Below the pieces are notes generated by a model. The model was not told the origin of the DNA. It saw nothing but the letters and a program-made list of their open reading frames with translations, and searched no databases. Below are positions 19,992 through 28,721 of a stretch of DNA of 64,000 nt, piece after piece. Made by a program: the position numbers and the translations under genes. Within the stretch, counting starts at the first letter, position 1, and the number at the start of each line of letters is the position of its first letter. The stretch comes from an uncultured Clostridia bacterium (GTDB taxonomy: Bacteria; Bacillota; Clostridia; TANB77; CAG-508): the NCBI GenBank assembly GCA_948560265.1, contig CAOXTD010000002.1, positions 54,559 through 118,558 on the forward strand, written 5' to 3'.

Positions 19992-20576
19992 ATGAGATGT
20001 ACTTTACATTATCAATACAATAAGTCTGGTATTAAAATATTTGTGTCAAAAGGATCTGAGCCAACAGGAATAAATGTATATATAGATTATTCTAAATGGA
20101 GTGAAAATAGACTAAAATATTTAGATGCAATTTTAGATAAGCATTTTAATCAATTATTAGATAGCTGCAATCAATCTATTTTAAATTATAAATTAAATGC
20201 TAAGGATATAGAAAATACTAAATTAAATGTAAAAAATACGATTACTCGTATAGTAAAAGAGAATGATGAAAAGTTAAGGAATCTAATTGTGAAATTAGAT
20301 ATATCAATTAAATCATGGTATCTTAAAGAATATCCAAGTGATGATGTAGGAGAAACATTATCTGATACTGCTACTTTTCTGGAATTAAATAATTTACTAA
20401 ACTCTGGTAAAGGTAAAGATGTATATGAATTACTTGGTGGAGATTCTGATACTATTGTTAGAGAAAGATGTTTTGAGAAATTATGCCAATTAACAGACCA
20501 AACTTATGATACTGTTTATAATAAATGGCTTCATGCAGAAGAATCAAAAACAGAAGAATATGATATAGAAAAATAA
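19992..20576 (+). CDS. Hypothetical protein with an EYDIEK tail
   Basis: 194 aa from ATG 19992 with TATGGAGG upstream. Soluble; beta-like start (RCTLHYQYNKSGIKIFVSKG) then helices. It ends TEEYDIEK, a variant of the tail. No family recognised. Confidence 0.55.
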   Translation: MRCTLHYQYNKSGIKIFVSKGSEPTGINVYIDYSKWSENRLKYLDAILDKHFNQLLDSCNQSILNYKLNAKDIENTKLNVKNTITRIVKENDEKLRNLIVKLDISIKSWYLKEYPSDDVGETLSDTATFLELNNLLNSGKGKDVYELLGGDSDTIVRERCFEKLCQLTDQTYDTVYNKWLHAEESKTEEYDIEK

Positions 20577-20620
20577 TATTTAATTTAAAATTGGAATCTA
20601 TTTATTATGAGGAATATTTT

Positions 20621-20929
20621 ATGAATACAGATACACAAAGAGAACTAGAGAAAATTTTTATGTCTTATCATAGAGCTTTAGAAAATTTTAAATTATTAAA
20701 TATTAAGACTAGAACCAATAAAAATATAAATATGAAAGATTTGATTGATGCCATAGATATTATGAATGAAAAGCACCCTTCTTGTAGATGGAAATGTCAA
20801 AATCCAGATAGTAGAAAACATTATATTTTAGCAGAAGGCTTTTACTGGTTATTAGATGTATATTATCAACAAGAAAAACCTTTAATAGATGCAGATATAG
20901 AATTTTTTATAACTAGAATACAGTTATAA
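20621..20929 (+). CDS. Small hypothetical ICE protein
   Basis: 102 aa from ATG 20621, which has GAGGA upstream; 10 further codons are open before it. It contains SCRWKCQNPDSRKHYILAEG followed by an aromatic helix. Not recognised. A 48-nt gap with no clear signal follows. Confidence 0.5.
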   Translation: MNTDTQRELEKIFMSYHRALENFKLLNIKTRTNKNINMKDLIDAIDIMNEKHPSCRWKCQNPDSRKHYILAEGFYWLLDVYYQQEKPLIDADIEFFITRIQL

Positions 20930-20977
20930 TAACTGTTTAATACTTTATAAAACTAAAAAGATTTTTTTGTAGATAAT

Positions 20978-21241
20978 ATGTATGTATATGAATTGGATGA
21001 GTATTTTAAAAGAAAAGCTGAAACAATAAGAAAAGCAATTCTAAAAATGTTGAAAGTAAATAAAACTTATAGATTCATTGATAATGGAAAGTATAAAATT
21101 TCTAAAGAAGGAATTAAATGGCTATGTAAAAATTGTTTTAAATATAAGTATTTAGAATTATTAGAAAAATATAAAATGGAACTAACAGAAAAATATATTG
21201 AGGCAGGTTATCCATACGATATTTTTTTATTTAATAAATAG
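20978..21241 (+). CDS. Small hypothetical basic protein
   Basis: 87 aa, about a quarter Lys. Pattern RFIDNGKYKISKEGIKWLCKN could be a small winged-helix-like fold but I cannot assign it. The RBS is poor, so expression is less certain. A weak hairpin with T-run (21251-21278) follows. Confidence 0.45.
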   Translation: MYVYELDEYFKRKAETIRKAILKMLKVNKTYRFIDNGKYKISKEGIKWLCKNCFKYKYLELLEKYKMELTEKYIEAGYPYDIFLFNK

Positions 21242-21296
21242 ATTATGAGGGAAGTGAGATTTTTACTTCTTATTTTTTATGCAAAAGAGAGGATTA

Positions 21297-21702
21297 ATGT
21301 ATATGAATTTTAATTCAAAAAATAGAACACATAGAATTATGGTTTGGGTTTCAGATGAAGAAAAAACATTATTAGAAACAAAAGCAGATTACTATTGTTA
21401 TAAAAGTTTTGCTGCATACATTCGTGATGCTGCAATTTATGAAAAGGTTACTAAAGTTGATATGAAAAATTCAGATAGAATATGTGATGCCTACGCAGAT
21501 TATACAAAGGAAATAAAAAAGATTACCAGAGAATTAAGAAATTTATGCCACTAGCTTAGATGATGTATCTATTAAAGCTGTTAAATCGCTAATGTTTAAT
21601 GTTATTAACAACCAAAAGGATATGTTAAAACTAATTGATGAAAAATTAGATTTTGATGTTTGGCAAGAAATAAATCGTGAGAAACAAATGGAGGAAGAAT
21701 AA
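21297..21702 (+). CDS. mobC: MobC-like relaxosome protein, broken near residue 84
   Basis: Accessory DNA-binding protein of the relaxase. It starts at ATG 21297 after AGAGAGG. The first 86 codons give a ribbon-helix-helix-type start (RTHRIMVWVSDEEKTLLETKA) and KEIKKITRELRN, then TAG at 21552. The +1 frame continues SLDDVSIKAVKSLMFNVINNQKDMLKLID to TAA 21700-21702 without any own start. Skipping one T (TTA-T-GCC, or at the TAG) gives about 135 aa, a normal MobC length. There is no CGG here, so this break differs from the others. It ends 1 nt before the relaxase ATG. Confidence 0.6.
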
Positions 21703-21703
21703 T

Positions 21704-23344
21704 ATGCCTTATACAAAAAGGATGCCTCATTATAATTCTCCAAACGAATTAATTTCATATATTTTAGATGAAAAAGATGGTGAGAAAGTCGCTGCTACAT
21801 CATCTATAAATTGTAAAGTAGAATCTGCTTTATTGAATTTTACAAGGACGCAAAAAAAGTTTGATATGAGAGGTAATAGAGTAGCCTATCATGTTATACA
21901 AAGTTTTTCACCAAACGATAATATAACACCAGAGCAAGCTAATGAAATAGGTAAAAGACTTTGTGAAGAATTATATCCAGATTTTGAATGTGTTATTAGT
22001 ACACATATAGATCGAGGTCATATTCATAACCATATAGCGATAAACTCTATAAATCTAAATGGTAAAAAGTTAGATGATAGACTGGCTAATCCAAAAGAAG
22101 GGCTTTATGGATTAAGTGATGTAAGTGATAAAATTGCAAGTGAGTATGGTTGTTATATTATGCCTAAGAGAACCTTTAGTAAAGTTAAAAATAAAAATTA
22201 TTACCATCAATATAAAGAACAAACTTGGAAACAAAAAATCAAAGAAGATGTAGAGGATTTACTTTTAAAATGTAGTAGTATAGAGCAAATGTTAGATGAG
22301 CTATCTATACTTGGATATAGTGTAAAAAGAGGGAAACATATTTCAGTTAAAACTACAGGTATGCAAAAGTATGCAAGATTATCCACTATTGATTCAAGAT
22401 ATACTGAACAAAATTTATATAACTATTATAAATCGCAAAACAATCTTGTACTAGAAGAAATAAGAGTTTCTAAAAATAAATTTAATAATGAATTAATAAA
22501 TAGAATAAATAAATCAAAAGTAGCTTTAGAAAAAAGTATGTTATCTACAGAAGGTAAAATATATAGTGAGTATCAAAAAACAAGGTATCAAGAGATAAAG
22601 AGATATTACAAATTAAAACAACAATTAGAATACCTGGATAAATATAATATAAAATCCTTTGAAGATATAGAAATCCAAATAAATAATAAAAGAGAACAAA
22701 TAAAATCTTTAAATCAAATGTTAAAAAAGAACAAAGATACTTTTAATAGGATTATTGACAGAACGGAAAAAGCACAAGATTATATTAGGTTATTTAAGGT
22801 TTATCAATATGCAATGTCTTATAAAGAAGTAAATCCAGATTATACTTTACCTGTAGATGTAGAAATATTTTTAAGTTTACAAAATGAATTAAAGATAAAT
22901 TCAATAGATGAGGCAAAGCAAATCATAAAAGATTCTTTACCAAAGAGAATAGAGATTAATAAGACAAAAAAAGCAGTATTAGAATTGCAAAGAGAACTTA
23001 ATCATTTAGACACAATTAAAGAAGAAAAACTTTCAAAAAGCAATCTTTTCATCCACAATATAAAATTTGGAGGCAATCATATTGATTATAAAAAATCTAA
23101 TAATGATTGCTTTTGTATTAATTTACCTTATACTAAAGAAAAAATACATATTCCTAAGAAATATACTGCATTTAACGAAAAACACCAGTATTACACACTA
23201 TTTTTAGTTGATGATAAGGAATATGAAATTTATGATAAAGATGACAAATTAATTGGAAATATAACTGGCACAGAATTAGAAAAATATGTGTTAGATAAAA
23301 AGAAAGAAATTGATAAAAGCTATAGTGAAATTAAAGTGGCTTAA
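21704..23344 (+). CDS. MOB-P type relaxase (MobA/VirD2-like)
   Basis: 546 aa. Nicks oriT and leads the strand through the channel. The N-terminal relaxase domain has the two usual marks: SSINCKVESALLNFT and the metal-binding HIDRGHIHNHIAIN (H-x-H-N-H, about residues 109-117), preceded by AYHVIQSF. Residues 240-450 are long Lys/Glu-rich helices, and the C-terminus (about 480-546) is a small separate domain ending YSEIKVA. A catalytic Tyr is probably among the first residues (PYTKRMPHYN). mobC lies immediately upstream. ATG 21704 is preferred over earlier in-frame codons inside mobC. Confidence 0.85.
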   Translation: MPYTKRMPHYNSPNELISYILDEKDGEKVAATSSINCKVESALLNFTRTQKKFDMRGNRVAYHVIQSFSPNDNITPEQANEIGKRLCEELYPDFECVISTHIDRGHIHNHIAINSINLNGKKLDDRLANPKEGLYGLSDVSDKIASEYGCYIMPKRTFSKVKNKNYYHQYKEQTWKQKIKEDVEDLLLKCSSIEQMLDELSILGYSVKRGKHISVKTTGMQKYARLSTIDSRYTEQNLYNYYKSQNNLVLEEIRVSKNKFNNELINRINKSKVALEKSMLSTEGKIYSEYQKTRYQEIKRYYKLKQQLEYLDKYNIKSFEDIEIQINNKREQIKSLNQMLKKNKDTFNRIIDRTEKAQDYIRLFKVYQYAMSYKEVNPDYTLPVDVEIFLSLQNELKINSIDEAKQIIKDSLPKRIEINKTKKAVLELQRELNHLDTIKEEKLSKSNLFIHNIKFGGNHIDYKKSNNDCFCINLPYTKEKIHIPKKYTAFNEKHQYYTLFLVDDKEYEIYDKDDKLIGNITGTELEKYVLDKKKEIDKSYSEIKVA

Positions 23345-23349
23345 ATTCG

Positions 23350-23375
23350 CCTTAGGATGTCCTAAGGTCTTTTTT
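23350..23375 (+). terminator. Intrinsic terminator after the relaxase
   Basis: CCTTAGGA pairs with TCCTAAGG around TG; TCTTTTTTT follows. Confidence 0.85.
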
Positions 23376-23401
23376 TATACAAAGGAGGAACAACTTATTA
23401 T

Positions 23402-24885
23402 ATGTTAAAATTATTTAGCCTATTCTCTGGAATAGGGGCTTTTGAAAAAGCATTAGAAAGATTACGAATCCCTTATGAATTAGTAGGATTCTCAGAAATA
23501 GATAAATTTGCAGTTAAATCATATTGTGCGATTCATAATGTTTCAGAAGAATTGAATTATGGTGATATATCTAAAATTGATGCAAATATATTGCCAAACT
23601 TTGATATTATGACATGGGGATTTCCTTGCCAAGACATTTCGATTGCAGGAAAAATGCAAGGCATTAAAGAAAATGAAACTAGGAGTGGGTTATACTACGA
23701 AGGATACAGAATCTTAAAAGAAAAAAGACCAACTTACAGTATTATAGAAAATGTAAAAAATCTAACTAGCAAAAGGTTTAAGAGTCAATTTGATTCTATC
23801 CTAAAAGATTTATCAGATTTAGGATATACAAACTATTGGAAGGTATTGAATAGCAAAGATTATCGGTATTCCACAGAATCGAGAACGTGTTTTTATTATC
23901 TCTGTACGTGGAGATATAGCACAAAGTGAATTTTGTTTTCCACCCAAAGTGCCTTTATTGTGGAAACTTAAGGATTTTTTGGAAGATAATGTTGAAGAAA
24001 AGTATTATCTTAGTGAAAAAGGTATCGGAAGATTAATAAAGAAAAGTAACAAATTAGTCAGAACTATGCAAAATCCAGAAATAAGTTCTTGCCTCATAGC
24101 AGGTTATCACAAAATGGACGGAAGGAACAATCAATATATAGCAGATGAAAACAAAGTAGATAAAATTATAGGGTTGTATGATGAAGAAAATAAAAAGCAT
24201 CAAGCTGGAAGTGTTTATAATCCAGAAGGTATTTCTCCTACTCTAACTACTATGTCAAATGGAGGAAGTAAGCAACCTTTTGTACTAGTTAAGGAAGGTA
24301 CAAAGAGTGGTTATGCAAAAGCAAAAGTAGGTGATTCCATAAATATATCATATCCATCTAGTACAACAAAAAGAGGTAGAGTTGGAAAAGAAGTATCTCA
24401 AACAATTTTAACCTCACCCAATATGGCTACATTAGAAAATATAGATAAACCAATTTGTATTAACAATAAGTATAACAAATTAAGCATACAAGACAGAGTT
24501 TATGATCCAGAAGGGATTGCCACATCTATTGTTGCAAGTAATTTTAAAACAAAAATAGCTGAAAAAACAATGTTTAATCCATACAACAATAAAGAGATAA
24601 CTGATATTGCACCTTGTCAAACTACAAGTTGTGGAAACACAACTTCAAGTTCAACTGTCCTTGTATCAGAAGATGGAAAACATTATATGAGAATTAGAAA
24701 ACTATCTCCTTTAGAGTGCTGGAGGCTTATGCGGGTTTGATGATGAAGATTTTTACAAAGCAAAATCTGTAGGAATTTCAGATACTCAGCTTTATAAACA
24801 GGCGGGGAATAGTATTGTTGTGAATGTATTAGAATATATACTAGAAGAACTACTTTGTGAAGAACAACTAGAAAAGTGTGCATAA
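23402..24885 (+). CDS. C5-cytosine DNA methyltransferase, needs two +1 shifts at CGG
   Basis: About 493 aa when joined. Motif I is FSGIGAFEKAL, motif IV is GFPCQDISIAG with the catalytic Cys, motif VI is ENVKNL. The zero frame breaks at CGG 23864 and 24732. Skipping each C gives DYGIPQNRERVFIIS (motif VIII) and LECWRLMGFDDEDF (motif IX), both textbook matches, and continues to motif X (QAGNSIVVNVLEYI) and TAA 24883-24885. CGA in the same motif VIII is read as Arg normally, so the effect is specific to CGG. The enzyme probably protects the ICE against restriction. Target domain sits between motifs VIII and IX. Confidence 0.85.
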
Positions 24886-24963
24886 TCTTATTATTAAATT
24901 ATAAATAAATGTGCTGACAAAGTTTATTTTATACGTTATACTCTTAGTAGAGGAGTGAGATTA

Positions 24964-25191
24964 ATGAAATTTACCTTAACGGAAACAGATATTAATGGTA
25001 ATCCAATTAATACTACAGAAATTGATCTTGATGTTACAGAAAAAGAGATGGAGGAATATAATAACTTATTTTGTAAATGTGATTATCTTGAAAAACATCC
25101 AAATATAAATCCAGAATATGTAGAACATTATAAAGGGGTTAATCATGGATGGATTTGCCCTAAATGTAAACACTTTGTGCAAATAGGATAA
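24964..25191 (+). CDS. Small protein with one CxxC
   Basis: 75 aa from ATG 24964 (GAGGAGTG upstream). It has C-x-C (FCKCDYL) and a C-terminal CPKC knuckle (WICPKCKHFV), so it may bind zinc. Not recognised further. Last gene of the ICE's + strand run before tRNA-fMet. Confidence 0.55.
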   Translation: MKFTLTETDINGNPINTTEIDLDVTEKEMEEYNNLFCKCDYLEKHPNINPEYVEHYKGVNHGWICPKCKHFVQIG

Positions 25192-25209
25192 TAAGGTGCA
25201 AATAAAAAA

Positions 25210-25240
25210 ACATTTACACGAATTTGTAAATGTTTCTATA
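25210..25240. terminator. Symmetric terminator between ICE genes and tRNA-fMet
   Basis: ACATTTAC (25210-25217) pairs with GTAAATGT (25226-25233), with A-run on the left and T-rich right side, so it can work on both strands: ending the + gene at 25191 and the - strand tRNA transcript. Confidence 0.6.
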
Positions 25241-25243
25241 CTT

Positions 25244-25571
25244 TGGTTGCGGGGGATAGACTCGAACTATCGACCTTCGGGTTTAGTTATCTATAATTTT
25301 CACTATAGGCTGGACTATGTCTTTACCTTGATAATATTGCAATATTATTTTAGGTAGTGGGTACTAAATCTGGTAATTAAGGAAACTCTATTCCTCCAGT
25401 AGTCTCTGCACCTTCTAAAAGTGTACTTTTAGCTTGGCTCAAAGTTAACATGATATTCAAATAAATACTTTAGCCTTCTTTGAATTCACCCACAGTTCAT
25501 CTACATATTTCTAAGTAGAGCCACAATTTACCTCTATGAGCCCGACGAGCTGCCAACTGCTCCACCCCGCG
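25244..25571 (-). tRNA. Initiator tRNA-fMet(CAT) interrupted by an intron
   Basis: On the - strand exon 1 (25571-25536, 36 nt) starts CGCGGGGTGG and ends with the anticodon in GGGCTCAT. Exon 2 (25283-25244, 40 nt) starts AACCCGAAGG and ends CCCGCAACCA. Joined they form a 76-nt cloverleaf with initiator marks: C1-A72 mismatch, three G-C pairs in the anticodon stem, encoded CCA. The T-stem GATAG/CTATC is intact. About 252 nt of intron separate anticodon position 36 from 37. The copy at 45599 has a different T-stem, so it derives from another tRNA-fMet allele. Confidence 0.85.
25284..25535 (-). other. Group I intron in the tRNA-fMet anticodon loop
   Basis: About 252 nt, no ORF. Core elements resemble those of tRNA introns of plastids and bacteria: P-like AATTCAAAGAAGG, Q-like TGAGCCAAGC, R-like GGTGCAGAGACTAC (25399-25412) and S-like AAAGACATAGTCC (25312-25324), followed by a P9 hairpin CTATA/TATAG (25291-25308). 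The last exon-1 base is U and can pair as U-G with an internal GUGG. The intron does not obviously end in the usual G; its 3' end reads ATAACTA, so splicing competence is uncertain. Borders are inferred from the tRNA, not from the intron. Confidence 0.72.
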
Positions 25572-25750
25572 ATGTTTCAACGCTTTTATATTATATACTT
25601 TTAATGAGCCTTTGTCAATACATTTTTGAAAATTTAGTTGAATTTCTAGGCAAAAAACTCTTTACTTTATATTATATGCCAATTTTAATAAATTATTCCA
25701 ATTTTGACCTTCCCTACCGATATTTTTTTGAAAATTTGTTGTACCCCTTT
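25572..25750. other. Upstream region of the tRNA, no gene seen
   Basis: Between the tRNA 5' end and the next gene I see only AT-rich sequence that probably holds the tRNA promoter (on the - strand, TTGACA at 25616-25611 and TATAAT at 25593-25588). Confidence 0.4.
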
Positions 25751-26095
25751 TTAATCATTTAATGTATCAAAGTGCAATCTGCCTAAGGAACTATCATAAT
25801 AGCAACTGTTAATTGGAAGATTCTTAAAAAATATCTCAATCCTAGTTCTTGATACAATAATGTAATCTACAATAGAATGTATGTCAACATCTTCTATTTC
25901 CATATTAATAACATCTAGTTGTTGCTTTATTAGATCCGTTAAGTAGGATTCTTCTACCATATTATCATTATCGCATTTATTAGTTCCATATTTTAGTCTA
26001 TAATTACATCTATAGTTTATATTATTTCTCTCTTTTCTTCCCTTAAAAGAATGGTTACAATTACTACACTTTATTAACCCAGTATATAATCCCAT
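25751..26095 (-). CDS. Stand-alone zinc ribbon of a serine recombinase
   Basis: 114 aa. GLIKCSNCNHSFKGRK and YRCNYRLKYGTNKC match the zinc beta-ribbon domain that follows the recombinase domain in large serine recombinases; the following helix and beta part fit the recombinase C-terminus. The catalytic and main DNA-binding domains are missing and there is no matching sequence beside it. It is either a remnant or a small DNA-binding protein derived from one. Confidence 0.6.
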   Translation of the reverse strand: MGLYTGLIKCSNCNHSFKGRKERNNINYRCNYRLKYGTNKCDNDNMVEESYLTDLIKQQLDVINMEIEDVDIHSIVDYIIVSRTRIEIFFKNLPINSCYYDSSLGRLHFDTLND

Positions 26096-26109
26096 AAATA
26101 TACTCCTCT

Positions 26110-26322
26110 TTAGTATCTAGAATTTAGATTCAATCCCAATAATTGTAGTTCAACTTCTAATTTATTTATTTCAACACTTACTAACCCTAAGTTTTTTAAA
26201 TATGTCTTGTTTTTACTACATAATTGCTTTATAACTGTTATTCCATTTTCTTTTAATTTATCTATTACTGCACAAGGTACATCTAATCTATCTATGTTTT
26301 GATTTAAAAATTTTTCGTTCAT
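26110..26322 (-). CDS. RpoA C-terminal-domain-like small protein
   Basis: 70 aa. IDRLDVPCAVIDKLKENGITVIKQL followed by LKNLGLVSVEINKLEVELQLLGL has the pattern of the helix-hairpin-helix alpha-CTD of RNA polymerase (two helices, a NLG turn, then IE..L..LGL). Stand-alone copies occur on mobile elements; role unknown, possibly DNA or sigma contact. Divergent from HU at 26489, 14 nt after it comes the zinc ribbon gene. Confidence 0.55.
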   Translation of the reverse strand: MNEKFLNQNIDRLDVPCAVIDKLKENGITVIKQLCSKNKTYLKNLGLVSVEINKLEVELQLLGLNLNSRY

Positions 26323-26488
26323 ATTTTGCCTCTTTTCTATAATCTATTTATCATTCTAGCATATTTTTTTATTTTGTTCAAATATTAAATTTAAAATTCT
26401 TTGTCGAAAAATCTTCTATTTATTGACTTTATTCTTTCTTTTTGGTAAATTACTAATATAACAAAATACTATTATGAGAGGAGGGAAT

Positions 26489-26767
26489 ATGATGAATAAA
26501 AGTGAATTAGTTGCAGCATTAGCTGAAAAGACAGGTGCTACTAAAAAAGGTGCTGAAGAATCATTAAATGCTTTAGTTGAAATTATCACAGAATCATTAG
26601 TAAAAGGTGATAAAGTTCAATTAGTTGGTTTTGGCTCTTTTGAAGTTAGAAAAAGAGCAGCAAGAAAAGGAAGAAATCCACAAACTAAAGAAGAAATTAA
26701 AATACCAGCTTCTAAATCACCTGTATTTAAGGCAGGAAAAGCGTTAAAAGATGTTGTTAATAAATAA
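26489..26767 (+). CDS. hup: HU-family DNA-binding protein
   Basis: 92 aa. Clear [46 protein letters not shown] and a C-terminal [17 protein letters not shown]. It bends DNA and compacts the nucleoid; as a dimer it can also support integrase reactions. The ATG at 26489 has GAGGAGGG upstream (a second ATG follows directly). A terminator lies just downstream. Could be the chromosomal hup or a mobile copy. Confidence 0.93.
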   Translation: MMNKSELVAALAEKTGATKKGAEESLNALVEIITESLVKGDKVQLVGFGSFEVRKRAARKGRNPQTKEEIKIPASKSPVFKAGKALKDVVNK

Positions 26768-26777
26768 ATAAATAAAA

Positions 26778-26810
26778 AAATCATAAATCAAAAGAGATTT
26801 ATGATTTTTC
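26778..26810. terminator. Bidirectional terminator after HU
   Basis: AAATCATAAATC pairs with GATTTATGATTT around AAAAGA, with T-run on the right and A-run on the left. It serves HU on + and the Spo0E-like gene on -. Confidence 0.85.
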
Positions 26811-26815
26811 CATAT

Positions 26816-26956
26816 TTAATCGTAATTACCCCAATATACTCTTTCTATCTCTTTATCTATTTTATTTGAAATTTCTAGTATTTCATTTATACTACAGTTT
26901 GTATCTTGTACTGTTTGATTTAACTCAATTTTTAATTCTTCCAATTTATTTTTCAT
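26816..26956 (-). CDS. Spo0E-like aspartyl-phosphate phosphatase
   Basis: 46 aa, not previously obvious because of its size. KLEELKIELNQTV is followed by NEILEISNKIDKEIERVYWGNYD. The pattern of two helices with S-x-x-[IL]-D-x-[EL]-I matches the Spo0E family, which removes phosphate from Spo0A; here the usual SQxLD is SNKID. Start ATG at 26956. It lies 19 nt downstream of the receiver-like gene, so they may be one operon acting in the same signalling path. Confidence 0.6.
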   Translation of the reverse strand: MKNKLEELKIELNQTVQDTNCSINEILEISNKIDKEIERVYWGNYD

Positions 26957-26975
26957 ATTAACCATCCAAATATTT

Positions 26976-27692
26976 TTATGTATATAAAGTTTCTACATTA
27001 TTTATTGTTTCATATATTCTATTAAAATCATCTCTGGAAACGCCAGTAATTTCTAATTTTCTGGTTGGTGGTAAACGATTTCCTTCTGTATCTTCTGCTC
27101 CATCCCAATACTTATTAAGATTCATTGCAAATATTTCATTTTCTTCTTCTGTATATTTTTGTGTAAAATCAATATATACATCTAATTTTCTAAGCAATAT
27201 ACAATCATCTTCGGTAAAGTATTTAGAATAGTCTATATGTCTATTATATCTATAATTATATAATCGATCTTCTATTCCTTGCTCTTTTAACTTTTTTACA
27301 TTTTCAAAATAAGATGATATTTTGCTTTCACTTTCCCATAATATAGTTTTTATATCCTCATCATCCAATGGTGTATATAAAATATTTAAAACATTATATT
27401 TATGATATATACCCATTTGCAAAGGAATTTTTTTATTTGATATTACTACAAATGCTGTTATTGCTTCACAATAGCTTTTATTAACCTGTTCTAACACATT
27501 GATAACTTTCAAATTCTCAAAGTCATCCTCTAAAAATACTAAATCAGGTTTTGTATATTTTATTGTTTCAATAACATTTGTTTCATCCTCAATAAAATCA
27601 AGTATTTCGAACTTGTCGTTTACTGATAAATCTCGTATAGCATCTTGGATTTTTAAACTCTTGCATGCTACTACAATTCTTATTTTATTCAT
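26976..27692 (-). CDS. Receiver-like regulatory protein
   Basis: 238 aa. Residues 1-115 look like a response-regulator receiver (RIVVACKSLKIQDAIRDL, KPDLVFLEDDFENLK), but the phospho-acceptor position is unclear (FLEDD instead of a clean LD), so it may be a pseudo-receiver. The C-terminal half (helical, TRKLEITGVSRDDFNRIYETI) is not a known output domain. AGGAGG precedes the ATG. Transcribed toward the Spo0E-like gene. Confidence 0.5.
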   Translation of the reverse strand: MNKIRIVVACKSLKIQDAIRDLSVNDKFEILDFIEDETNVIETIKYTKPDLVFLEDDFENLKVINVLEQVNKSYCEAITAFVVISNKKIPLQMGIYHKYNVLNILYTPLDDEDIKTILWESESKISSYFENVKKLKEQGIEDRLYNYRYNRHIDYSKYFTEDDCILLRKLDVYIDFTQKYTEEENEIFAMNLNKYWDGAEDTEGNRLPPTRKLEITGVSRDDFNRIYETINNVETLYT

Positions 27693-27793
27693 AATTATTA
27701 TCCTCCTATTTATATTTTTTATTTATTAGTTCTAACTAAATTTAATCCCTTTATCTTTTCTTGTATAATTTTTATATTTTTTGCGAAAAATAA

Positions 27794-27812
27794 AACCCAG
27801 TTTGTAGGGTAA
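27794..27812. promoter_or_regulatory. Half-conserved operator upstream of XRE gene
   Basis: AAACCCAGTTTGTAGGG repeats the core of the palindrome at 29148-29166 (right arm GTTTGTAG, CCA spacer), with a degenerate left arm. It lies about 65 nt before the XRE gene start, so it may be an autoregulatory site. Confidence 0.5.
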
Positions 27813-27869
27813 GCCCTTTAAATATTATAAAATATGCTAGAGAAATTTTATGAGAAAGGAGCTTTTGCA

Positions 27870-28133
27870 ATGGGTGTAATTAGAAGATTTAATAACAATT
27901 TAAACATTATTGGCACAAATGTTAAAAAGTATCGTGAAATGCAAGGTCTTTCTCAACCAGATTTATGTCGCAAAATGGAATTACTAGGTGTTACTATGTT
28001 CATTGCTGATATATATGAAATTGAACATAATAAAAGACTTGTGAAAGATTTTGAAGCTAAAGCATTTTCTTTGGCTCTTAATATTACTCTTGATGAGTTA
28101 TATGATAATACTAATAAACTCTTTGAACACTAA
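27870..28133 (+). CDS. XRE-family HTH regulator
   Basis: 87 aa from ATG 27870 (GAAAGGAG upstream). HTH pattern NVKKYREMQGLSQPDLCRKMELLG and IYEIEHNKR, as in Cro/CI-type repressors. It faces the AbrB-like operon, and both upstream regions share an ACAAAC-CCA-GTTTGT-type motif, so it probably represses both. Confidence 0.75.
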   Translation: MGVIRRFNNNLNIIGTNVKKYREMQGLSQPDLCRKMELLGVTMFIADIYEIEHNKRLVKDFEAKAFSLALNITLDELYDNTNKLFEH

Positions 28134-28721
28134 TTCGTTAGTGTTTTTTAAATTATATATAATATTATCTATTGCCTTAAATAATACTTTTTTTACAATT
28201 TCATCTTTACTGGAGTCATATTCTATTTTTGCCAAATTATTTAGTACATAATTTTTTTCTACAGCATGATAAACTGCATCTTTACAATGATATATATCAT
28301 TGTTCGTACACCTATATAATTTTTTAATTTTATCCATCTCTTGACTAAAATTAAAATCTTCTTGTTTTATTTCATTCTGTAATATGTATTTTAATATTAT
28401 AGCTATTTCAATGACATTGTTATAATTTAGTATATTTTCCATTATTAGTGGGTTTACTATAAGTTCATTTATAAATAATTTATTTTTTAAATTATCCATA
28501 AAATATGAAGGTACAAAATTAATTAATTCTTTACCATAAATACATTCTTTAGTAAAAAATATATAACTATATTTCTCTTTGAATCTTCTATTTAATTCTT
28601 GTATAGCCTTTTTATCAATTTCTATTTTTAATATGTCTATGTTTTTAGAGTATTTCATAGAATTATCTAACTCATCTTCTGTTATGATTAAAATTCTGTT
28701 TTCTTCTATTATGGTTATCAT
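28098..28721 (-). CDS. Hypothetical protein co-transcribed with the AbrB-like gene
   Basis: 207 aa. The ATG is preceded by GAAGGAG and lies 49 nt inside the end of the AbrB-like gene. No recognised domain; mainly helical. Its end overlaps the 3' end of the XRE gene on the other strand, so the two are convergent. Confidence 0.5.
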   Translation of the reverse strand: MITIIEENRILIITEDELDNSMKYSKNIDILKIEIDKKAIQELNRRFKEKYSYIFFTKECIYGKELINFVPSYFMDNLKNKLFINELIVNPLIMENILNYNNVIEIAIILKYILQNEIKQEDFNFSQEMDKIKKLYRCTNNDIYHCKDAVYHAVEKNYVLNNLAKIEYDSSKDEIVKKVLFKAIDNIIYNLKNTNELVFKEFISIII

